Shown one piece after another: positions 12,801-24,300 of a stretch of 64,000 nt of DNA. The translations under genes were made by a program, and so were the position numbers. Below the pieces are notes generated by a model. The model was not told where the DNA came from and made no database searches. It saw only the letters and a list, made by a program, of their open reading frames with translations. The stretch's first letter is position 1; each line of letters opens with the position of its first letter. The stretch is from Anolis sagrei (lineage: Eukaryota; Chordata; Lepidosauria; Squamata; Anolidae): assembly GCF_037176765.1 (NCBI RefSeq), contig NC_090026.1, forward strand, positions 130,267,752 to 130,331,751, in the 5' to 3' direction.

Positions 12801-15800
12801 CCACTCTTTCCACAGCCGAGGGGCTGCTGATATCATAGGTCCTCTGGGTGACATGTAAACATGTAAACTCTCACAACCACCATGTCAGACTACACAGAGA
12901 AGCCATTGAAATGCACAAGCATGTGGACAATTTCAACAGAAATGAACAAAATCTGGCTACCAGTATTAAAAAAACTCTAAAATTACAACAGCAAAACAAC
13001 AGAGAGGAAACAATCAGGGACATCTAACCACCTCTCAACAAAAGATTCCCCCAGGCACTGCCAAGCCATCAAATGCTAATTAAGGTGTCAGTTGAAACAT
13101 TCACACCTAGCTCCCGCAGACAAGAGTCCTTTGTCCCACCCTGGTCATTCCACAGATATATAAACCCTTTGTTTCCCTAGTTCCAACAGACCTCACTACC
13201 TCTGAGGATGCTTGCCATAGATGCAGGCGAAACGTCAGTTGAAAATGCCTCTACTAGAACATGGCCACATAGCCCGGAAAAACCTACAACAACCCAGCAA
13301 ATAAACACTTGCTGCTAACTGTAAATCACAATGAACAGAAATGTTAAGTGCACAAAAGCACAGCCGTGAATGTTTGCAAGTCTACCCAACCTCTGTTTGC
13401 CGCTTCCTCATGTGCTTCAATGTGTTCTGTGCATACATGCTTCCCCTTCCACTAGCCAGGTTGGATTCAGGATTATCATGGAACCCACAAGAGCAGTGGG
13501 GATCAGGATCCCTGGGGGAGGTCGCAAGGGGGTTTCAGAGGGGTCACCAAAGACCATCAGAAAATATATATTATTGATGGTCTTAGGATCGCCTTTGGCA
13601 GAGAAGGCTGAAGATCTCTCCACTTGTCGTTCTCTTCCTTTTTGGAAACACAGGGTAAATCCTCCCCCCAAAAGCCCTCCTCTACTGTGGTTGGCCAGCC
13701 TCTCAGCCAAGGGGAGGGCTGTTTCTGAGACTCCAAGCAACGAAAATAACGTTATGGTTGGGGGTCACCACAACATGAGGAACTGTGTTAAGGGGTCGCG
13801 GCATTTGGAAGGTTGAGAACCACTGCTCAAGAGGCTTCCAAAGCAACCCCAGCTGTTGCTAATCAAAGATGTCTCTGCTGTCACATCCTCTTCTAGGACT
13901 GCCTTCCTTTATTGGGGTAAAATTGGGGTGTCACTCCTGCAGCCCTTAAATGCCATTTAGCATCTCCGAGTGTCCCTCTCCAGTCATAACCCAGGGGAAA
14001 AAGAACCTCAAAGCATGCCCAATATTTCTTACATATTTGTCTTTCTCTGCTTGTCGCCAAAGGCTTCACCCAAAGAACTGCCTGGGCGTGCGCCAGTTTG
14101 CCGAAACCATGATGTGTGCCGTACTTTACGACGCTGCCAACAGCTTCATCCACCAGCACTTTGTGGAGGTCTCCATGTCGGAGGAGTTCCTGGCCCTCTC
14201 CTTCGAGGACGTCCTGGAGCTGGTCTCGAGGGACGAGCTCAACGTGAAGCTGGAGGAACAGGTGAGCGGACAGATTCAGAGGTGGGGGTCTTTATCAAAA
14301 GACACCTGTTCTGCATTTCACAGATGCATAGAGTTGGAGAAGGCCATGAGGGCCATCCAGTCCAACCCACTGCCACACAAGAGTACACAATGGAAGCCCT
14401 CCCAACAGATGGCCACCCAGTCTATGCTTATAGGCACAACTCTCATGTGTCCCCTTCTCTCAACCTTATTTTCTCCAAGCAAAATATCCCTAAGCCGCTC
14501 CTCACAAGACTTGGCTTCCAGACCTTTGGCCAGGGTAATTTGCCAGTGCCTTCTCCATGCATTACTTCTCCAAACCTAAAAGAATCCCTTGCCTTTGACA
14601 GTAAAGCTGTACCAGAAACGTCTCTGATCGATCTCTCTTCTGAAAGGTCTTCGAAGCTGCCTTGGCCTGGGTGAGGTACGACCGCGAGCACCGAGAGCCC
14701 TTTCTGCCCGAGCTCCTCTCCAAAATCCGACTGCCTCTCTGCCGGCCCCAGTTCCTCACAGATCGCGTGCAACAGGATGACCTGGTCCGCAGCTGCCACA
14801 AGTGCAGGTGGGTGGGACAGGAGGAAGCCCCATGAGCAATGGCAGGTGTGGAGTCCTAATTGTGAAACATTTTCTTCCCCATACAGACCACAGAAAGAGT
14901 GAGATCCTAACCTGGGGCAGTGTTTGTACTACAGCTGCGTTGGTTAAGAGGACCTAGCACAGATTGCATTATCTGAGGCTTTTAAGGAACCAAAAATTAA
15001 ATGAAAAACTGTGGGTTATAGAGAGCATTCTAACCCAGGCATGGGCAAACTTGGGCCCTCTATACTATTACATCTATTATATTACTCGAGTTATTATTAT
15101 TCTTACATTTATTATTTTACTCTATTATTATTACTTTTACTAGCCATCCCCTGCCACGCATTGCTGTGGCCCACATGGGGGTTCAGTGTGGGAGGTTTGG
15201 CCCAATTCTATCGTTGGTGGGGTTCAGAATGCTCTGTGATTGTTGGTGAACTATAAATCCCATCAACTACAACTCCCAAATGTCAAGATTATATTTTCCC
15301 CAAACTCCACCAGTGTTCATATTTGGGCATATTGAGTATTCGTGTAGAGTTTGGTCCAGACCCATCATTGTTTGAGTCCACAGTGCTCTCTGGATGTAGG
15401 TAAACTACAACTCCAAAAGCAAAGGACACTGCCCACCAAACTCTTCCAGTATTTTCTGTTGGCCCTGGGAGAACTGTGTGCCAAGTTTGGCTCAATTCCA
15501 TCGTTGGTGGGTTCAGAATGCTCTTTGATTGTAGGTGAACTATAAATCTCAGCAAGTACAACTCCCAAATGACAAAATCAATTTTTTGAGTGAAGGACAT
15601 ACATTGGGTTGTTAGGTATCTTGTGTCCAAATTTGGTGTCAATTCGTCCAGTGGTTTTTGAGTTCTGTTAATCCCACAAACGAACATTACATTTTTATTT
15701 ATATAGATTATTTAATTCTAGTTATTATTATTATTCTTACATTTATTATTTTACTCTATTTATTGTTATTACATTTATTATTTTACTCTATTTATTGTTA

Positions 15801-18800
15801 TTACATTTATTATTTCACTCTATTATTATTACATTACAATTCCATTATTTTAGTCTTTTATTAATTTTATTACATGTATTATTTTACTCTCTACTATTAT
15901 CGGAAGGATACATAAGCACATTTACATTGAAAATGGTTAGAATAATGGTTTAATCAGAGTTGTGCAGTATTATCTTAAATTACAGTTTTATGTAAATATT
16001 CAAAAACATTTCTTAGAATCATAGAATCAGTTGGAAGAGTCCTCATGAGCCATCCAGTCCAACCCCATTCTGCCAAGAAGCAGGAATATTGCATTCAAAG
16101 CACCCCGACTGATGGCTATCCAGCCTCTGTTGAAAAGCTTCCTAAGAAGGAGCCTCTACCACACTCCGGGACAGAGAGTTCCACTGCTGAACGGCTCTCA
16201 CATTCAGGAAGTTCTTCCTAATGTTCAGATGGAATCTCCTTTCTTGTAGTTTGAAGCCATTTTTGTGTGTCCTAGTCTCAGGGCAGCAGAAAACAAGCTT
16301 GCTTTACATTATTTTACTCTATTATTATTTTTATTACATTTATTATTTTATTCTATTATTGTTATTACATTTACATTATTTTACTCTATTATTTTTATTA
16401 CATTTATTATTTTATTCTATTTATTGTTACTACATTTATTATTATACTATATTTATTATTATTACATTTATTTTATATTTATTATTATTGCATTTATTAT
16501 TTTACTCTATTATTACTATTACTACATTACATTTCTGTTATTTTATTCTATTATTATTTTATTACATTTATTATTTGACTCTCTACTATTATTGGAAGGA
16601 TATGTAAGTACATTTACATTGAAAAGGGTTAGAGTAATCAGAGTTGGACAGTCTTACCTAAATTACAGTTTCATGTAAAGATTCAAAAACATTTCACCTC
16701 CGGATGCCTCAATTAATGTAATTTTATTGGGTTTTTTTCTTTTGAAATTTCCCAGTAGCTGCCACATTTCCCACCCTCAGCTTAGACTCGAGACAGGACG
16801 TTTTCCCAAATTTTTGTAGTAAAATTAGATGCCTCGGCTTATATTCAGGGCTGCTTATACTTGAGTATATACAGTATATAATGTGTATGGGAGGGCTTTT
16901 AATTCATTGTATGAGGTACAGTGACAACAAAGTTATTCTATTCTAGTCCAGTCTATTTTCCTCCAGGCAATACAGATTTTGGAAGTAAGAGCGTAGTCTT
17001 AATGTTCTCTTCGTCTCATCTTCTCCATCCTTCAAGTTCAGGACAAGCAGGAAGCTTCCAAGTGCTTCCAGCCTTGTATTTCTTTACAGAGATCATTGTC
17101 ACACACTCCAAACCATTCTGAACATAATGCAGGAAAAGGTGAGAGGATGTTAGAGTGAGCGTACGCTCGCATCCCTGCCCTCTGCAATGGAAAACAGGCA
17201 CGCTAGCAAGAGAGAGAGCAGCCTGGGGGGGGGGAGGCGGGGCTTCGGAGCAAGCCCGAGCGCAAGCTTCCTGTAGTTTGCTGCGGCACGAGCGTATGCT
17301 CGCAACGCTGCCCTAGCAAAGGGAAATAGGCGGAGAAAGAGGCGGAGCATCGCTCGTGCTGGCTTAGTTTGCTCTCGCAAAATCCTAGTTTGCTACGGCT
17401 CTTAGAATAATAGAATCCTAGAGTTGGAAGAGACCTCAAAGAACTCCTTACCTTAAGCAGCTAGAATGTGGGCCTGGCGAAGCCCTGGCGGCCATCTTAG
17501 GATAGGGAAACAAGGAGACGCCATCTTAGTTAAGGGTTTTCTAGAGGAGGCGTGTCCTAATCCAGGAAGCAGAGATTAGACAGCCAGGATTGGTTAGAAA
17601 CAGGGGGCGGAGCCTAGCATTCAAAACGAAAAAAATGTACCTTTTGAACTGAGGCTTGAGTTGGCAGTTGGAATTTGTTCGTTGGGAGTTTGTTAGTTGG
17701 TGATAACAGTTGGTTGGTGTTAGATAGGAGAGCTGGGTTAATCTTTTGTGGTATTCAAGAGCTAGAGAAATTAGCTAGGAACACAGATAGTGGAAAAGGA
17801 CCTTGCTTGTGGTCTGTTCTTTGTCCCCGAGGAAGGCTAGGCCAAAGGCTATTGGCTAGGTTCCAGAAAGGGGGAATTTTGTTTGGAATCATTATCAGTG
17901 ATTAATTTCCTGAGATAATCTCCTGTTTTGTTAACATCAAGATTTGAACCCAGAATCCATCTAAGAATTGTACATCAAACGTAACCAGAAGCTTATGTAC
18001 CATTAACTTACTGAAACCACTACGCATTTGTACCAGAAGAAGTTTAAGCCTGTTAAATAAACGTTTTATTTATTGGGTTGTTGTAGGTTTTTTCGGGCTA
18101 TATGGCCATGTTCTAAAGGCATTTTCTCCTGACGTTTCGCTTGCATCTATGGCAAGCATCCTCAGAGGTAGTGAGGTTTTATTTATTGTTAACACTCTAT
18201 AACAGCCTCGGTGTAAACGTCATTGTGATTTAAAGCCTCTAAATAAAACAAACACTATTGTAACACAAAAGGGTGTTACTAAATATACTCTTCACATACA
18301 ACTCAGCCTTAATACCAAACAAAAAGGTGGCAGCAAAAACAATTGAAGAAACAGTTTCAAGATATTTCCTGTTTTAAAAATTCACCTGCATCTATATATA
18401 ATTTGGTTGGCAGACTTCCAGATAAGGACTGAGGAGGCACATTTGACTTCTGACCAACTCTTTGATTCATAGGGACCTGGTGGACGAAGCAAAAGACTAT
18501 CACCTCATGCCAGAGCGCCAGCCGCACCTTTCGGCTTTCAAAACCCGCCCCCGCTGTTGCACCTCCATCGCAGGACTCATCTACGCCGTCGGAGGACTCA
18601 ACTCTGCAGGTATCTTTCAATTCTGTCATCTTATCAGGGATGGTATTCCTCAAAAGCATGCAAAGCTGCCTCTCTTGTAGGGATTGGAAGATCATAAAGG
18701 AATTTGCAAATTTTAGGAAGAGTTATTTTGCACAGAAATCCTTGAGAAAAATCGTTGGGCTTGGTGCAAAACATATCTTTCTGCAAAGGAATACAATTTT

Positions 18801-21310
18801 TGCTTCTATGTTTCTGCACAGAATAATTTCACAAAATGCTTCACGATGTGCAAATACTGGGATAGAATTAGGTATTTTCTTCAGTGATGGGGAGAAAACG
18901 ATAAAACATATTCACACCTACAAATGAGGCTAAAGTGGTTACAAAGTACAATTACATGCAACGACTACTAGAATGATCTGGATTATGATTGCGAATAGCG
19001 TGGTTTTGTAGTGATTCTAATGTTTAAAATGTAATTTAACTTTGTTTTTAATTTAATTTAAATGTTTTTAATCGTATTTTGTTATTAAAGCGTTGAATTA
19101 TTTCCTGTCTGTAAACCACCTTGTGTGGGTTTAGAGAAAGGTGGAATATAAATATAGTAAACAAACAAACAAACAAACAAATAAATCAGTATTTTATTGT
19201 TGAAGGCTTTCATAGCCAGAATTACTCAGGTGTTGCGGGGTTTCCGGGCTAGATAGTCGTGTTCTAGCAGCATTTTCTCCTGATGTTTCGCCTGCATCTG
19301 CAGGCGAAACGTCAGGAGAAAATGCTGCTAGAACACGGCCATCCAGCCCGGAAACCCCGCAACACCCACAAATCGGTACTGCAATTCCATTTGAGCAGTA
19401 TCAGTGAGCTTTTCCTTCTGGTGGTCACTTTTTAAAATGTGAGCAGCAAATTTCTACGCAGGCGACTCGCTGAACGTGGTGGAAGTCTTCGACCCCATTG
19501 CCAACCGCTGGGAGAAGTGCCAGCCCATGACAACGGCCCGCAGTCGAGTCGGCGTGGCGGTGCTGAACGGGCTCCTGTATGCCATTGGGGGCTACGACGG
19601 GCAGCTGAGGCTCAGCACCGTGGAAGTCTACAACCCAGAGGCCGACACCTGGTCCAAAGTGGGGAGCATGAACAGCAAGCGAAGGTATGCGTGCCTGTGG
19701 TATGCTCATTCAAGGCTGTGCAGTCTGAGTGCTTTTTGGTCTGGAGAATCGAGTGAAGAGTCAGAGTAGCCTGGTTTTTTACTTGATGGCCCATTTTCCC
19801 CAATGTCCTGTCATTATGTGCCTTCGAGTCATTTCCGAAGTATAGTGACCTTAAAGTGAGCTAAACAAGCTGTCCGAATTTAAAATGCACCTGAAGACCT
19901 CCTACGTGTATTTACTTGAATCTAACGCGCCATCGAATCTAATGTGCATCTCAATTTCCAAACCAAAACCATATTTACTTGAGTCGAAGGTGCCATTGAA
20001 TCTAATGCGCATCTCAGTTTCTAAACCAGTCATATTTACTTGAGTCTAATGTGCCATTAAATCTAATGTGCATCTCAATTTCCAAACCAAAACCATATTT
20101 ACTCGAGTCTAATGCTCCATTGAATCTAATGTGCATCTCAATTTCCAAAACAAAATAATATTTACTTGAGTCTAATGCTCCATTGAATCTAATGCACATC
20201 TCAGTTTCCAAAACAAAACCATATTTCCTTGAGTCTAATGTGCCATTGAATCTAATGCACATCTCAGTTTCCAAACAAAATCATATTTACTTGTGTCTAA
20301 TGTGCCATTGAAACAAATGCACATCTCAATTTCCAAACCAAGACCGTATTTACTTGAGTCTAATGCTCCATTGAATCTAATGCGCATCTCAATTTTCAAA
20401 CCAAAACCATATTTACTTGAGTCTAAGGTGTCATTGAAACAAATGTGCACCTCAATTTCCAAACCAAAACCATAGTTACTTGAGTCTAATGTGCCATTGA
20501 ATCTAATGCGCATCTCAATTTTCAAACCAAAGTCATATTTACTTGAGTCCAATGTGCCATTGAATCTAATGCACATCTCAGTTTTCACACCAAAGCCATA
20601 TTTACTTGAGTCTAATGTGCCATTGAATCTAATGCGCATCACAATTTCCAAACTAAAGCCATATTTACTTGAATCTAATATGTCATTGAATCTAATGCGC
20701 ATCTCAATTTCCAAACCAAAACCATATTTACTTGAGTCTAATATGTCATTGAATCTAATGCACATCTCAGTTTTCACACCAAAACCATATTTACTTGAGT
20801 CTAAGGTGCCATTGAATCTATTGCGCATCACAATTTCCAGACCAAAATTTTCACACCCATCCTAATTTTGGCAAGGTAATTTCGCCAAAAAAAGGTGAGT
20901 GTTAGATTCGAGTAAATACAGTACCTCTTCCAGCAGGTTTTCTCTGACAGTTTTAACTATGACTTTTAAATCACATTCTGTGTTTGTCTGTTATTTACGT
21001 TTTGTCTCAGGTATTGTAATATGTTAAAGGGCAATAAACACAGAATGTGATTTAGAAGGCATAGTTAATACTGTCTGGGTAGAACTGCTGGAAGAGGTAC
21101 TGTATTGGCCCATCTCTCTAATCTGTCAAGATCGTTTTGAATTCTGAATGACATGAAGAGCAGGCAGGATTTTTTCTTTTAATATTTATGAGTTGTTGGA
21201 TATTCCATGCTTATGTTGGTGTTACTCTTATTTTTTGCTCATGTTGTGACTCCGTATATTTTGATGTTGTTGCTTGGAAACAGCCCTAAGTCCCCCCGGG
21301 GAGATAAATA

Positions 21311-21341
<31 letters not shown>

Positions 21342-24300
21342 TGAAACAGAATGGGCTAGACTGGTTCTCAACCTGGAGTCCCCAGATGTTTTTGGCCTTC
21401 AACCCCCAGAAATCCTAACAGCTGGTAAATTGGCTGGGATTTCTGGGAGTTGTTGGCCAAAAACATCTGGGGACCCCAGGTTGAGAACCACTGGGCTAGA
21501 AGATGAAATCAGTGTTTTTAAGGCCTTTGTTACTGGCCAGTTGTCCCACTAACTGTTGAGATTTGTGGCTTATTTCCAGTGCCATGGGGACGGTAGTGTT
21601 GGACGGACAAATCTACGTTTGCGGCGGGTACGACGGCACTTCCTCCCTCAACTCGGTAGAAGCATATTCCCCTGAAACAGACCGGTGAGTCTTTCTGAAC
21701 TTCACTGGCAACCTCCTTGCATTACTCTCTGCCCGTGCGGCAATGGCTCTGAATGCCCGCTGCCGCTCATCTCTCTGGCTTTGTCGCTCTCTTGGGAAGG
21801 TGGACAGTGGTGACCCCCATGAGCTCCAACCGCAGCGCGGCCGGAGTGACGGTATTCGAAGGCCGGATCTTCGTCTCTGGTGGACACGACGGGCTCCAGA
21901 TCTTCAACAGCGTGAGTGTTGCTCTTCTGATCTATTTTAGGCCAGTTACCTGTTTCTTTCCTGCTTTATTTCAGGGTTTAGGGAAAGTTGTCATAACCTT
22001 ACATTAGCCTTAAAACATCCTTTGCAAATAGGCCAGCAAAACTGTGAATAGGTTCTTAATTGGCTGAAAGGGATTTAACAATAATAATTGTTAAACCCAA
22101 CTTCTGCCAACCTAGCAGTTCAAAAACATGCAAATCCCTCCTGTTCTGGTACGGCTGTACCAGGAGCTCCAATTTTATTTGCTTTGTATTAAATGTTTGC
22201 TTGCAGTCCAAGGTCCCTGGGTTTCTGCAGTTAGGTGGCTTCCTTTGGTTGCAGTCATAGGGCAAGTCACCTGTCCATCATTGTTAAGTTTTGGTTCCGC
22301 CCCTTGCTCAGGGCAATTGGGAAGGGAAAGGAGCCATTTTTTTAGTTAGTCTCAACAAGGAAAGCTAATGTACAGGACGTGTTCAAGCTTCTCCTGTACA
22401 AAAGCTTCAACCCTTAAGACTCTCCGGGGGAGAACAGTCTTAAGAGTCTCCAAAGATTTCCAGGGAAACAGCCCTAAAGACCAAAGAACTCCCGCTGGAG
22501 AATCTACTAACCTTACTGATAGGTCCACTCGGTGTTCGAGACGCAATTTGACCCGGTAGTGGAGCCCACATCAGTAAGAATTAGATTACAGTCAGCCCGG
22601 GAGAAGTTAAAAAGGGGGATTTTCCTTTAAAGCAAAAAATTAGTTATTGAAGACAATTGCCTGTCCTTCGTGGACAAGATTAGCAAGTCACCAGTTGCAT
22701 AAAAGCCTGGAATCATTTGTTTAACTTTCTGAAGACAAGAGAAGTTTATGTTTGATTGTTCATTAATAAAGGAGTTTGTTATACTTCACAAGCCATCTAA
22801 AGACTATTTGTGGTGGTAAACCTCTGAAAACTTCTCTTCAGGGGCCCCTGGCTTCCCGCTGGGCTCAAGTCACACGTGCTATTTAGAAACAATTATTTAC
22901 AGGCCCAGCGTGCGACAGAACACCTCCAGATGGCTCTTGTTGCGATGGTGTAGTAACAGTGAGACTGCAGAACATATTTTAGTTCTTGGGGACCACTGGT
23001 GGTCCATGGACCACAAGTTTGGAACCACTGTTCTATAAGAAGCCCAAACGCTTCCTGTGCATAACTTATTCTGGGAGATTTTCTTTTTTTTTCTTCTCAT
23101 TTTTATTGTGAGTTTCTTTGTCATTACATCAATCAGGTGTTAATCATTGACATAGTGACTGTATATTAAAAGCTGGGGCAGGGGTGTAGTGGGGGAGGGG
23201 ATGGGGGCGGGAGGGTAGGTACCTAACTACTGGGTAGGGGAGGGAGATAAAGGGTAGGAAGCAGGGTACGGGACAGTCCTTATCTAGTAGGAAAGAGGCG
23301 GGGGGGGGTGCAGTGGCTGGGGTGTGAGACGTGGAGTGTGTTAGTATTGTGGTATCCTTTTTGTTTACTCATTATTTCCCCCGTGATTGGTTAGTACTTG
23401 TGTTGTCTTCTTTGTTCTTCTTCTGTTTTCTCTTATTTGCTCCCTGTCCTGTTTACGTCCTTAGTTTCCATCTAGATAGTTTGTGATTGGAGACCAGTCC
23501 GTTTTATTTTCTCTTGCAGTTTGCTTTGATCTTATGTGTTGGGTCAATGTGTCCATGTTCCTTATGTCCATTAACTTTAGTCTCCAGTCGTCTAGTTTTG
23601 GGATTTCTTCGTTTTTCCATTTACTTGCTAGTACAAGTCTTGCTGCCGTAGCCATGTGGAATAGAAGTCTATCTTTGTTCTTGTCGATCTCCAAATCCAA
23701 AATACCTAATAAGTAATATTCTGCTTTCTTTTCTATTTGTAATTCCAGTATATTAGTTGTTGTTCTATGTACCTCCGTCCAGAACTTCTTAACCTTCTCA
23801 CAAGTCCACCAAAGATGTAGGAAGGTATCCTTCTTCTCCTTGCACTTCCAGCATCTTTCGTTTACATTTTTGTAATATTTGGCTAGTTTGTTAGGTGTTA
23901 AATACCATTGGAACATCATCTTTATCCAGTTCTCTCTCAGGCTGTAGGAGTTGGTCCATTTTAGTTTTATCTTCCATATTTTTTCCCATTCCGATGTGTC
24001 AATGGTATGGCCCAGGTTGCCTGTCCACTTTGCGATATAACTGTCAATACTGTTTTGGAGATTTTCAAGTCTGTACCTGTTCCTCTGGTCTTCCTGTTTC
24101 TCACATTCCATTCTGGCCTCCTCTGCAGGTAGAACACTACAACCACCACACGGCGTCGTGGCATCCGGTGGCCAGCATGCTCAACAAACGCTGCCGACAC
24201 GGAGCCGCAGCCCTCGGCAGCAAGATGTTCGTCTGCGGCGGCTACGACGGCTGTGGCTTCCTCAGCATCGCCGAGGTGTACGACTCCATGGCGGACCAGT

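Larger units (their letters stand above)
15060..16600. repeat. AT-rich minisatellite split by a Helitron and a CR1
   Basis: Units built on TTATTATTTTACTCTATTAT with TACATT occur at 15060-15139, 15708-15905 and 16306-16600. The gaps are a Helitron (15140-15707) and a CR1 (about 16015-16305). Confidence 0.8.

Noticed and set aside
15011-16678. Leu/Tyr/Ile-rich frames
   Set aside because: AT-rich minisatellite reading TAT, TTA and ATT codons.
20014-20865. Long repeat-containing frames on both strands
   Set aside because: Product of a 63-bp minisatellite, whose unit length is a multiple of three; no start context, splice sites or domain.
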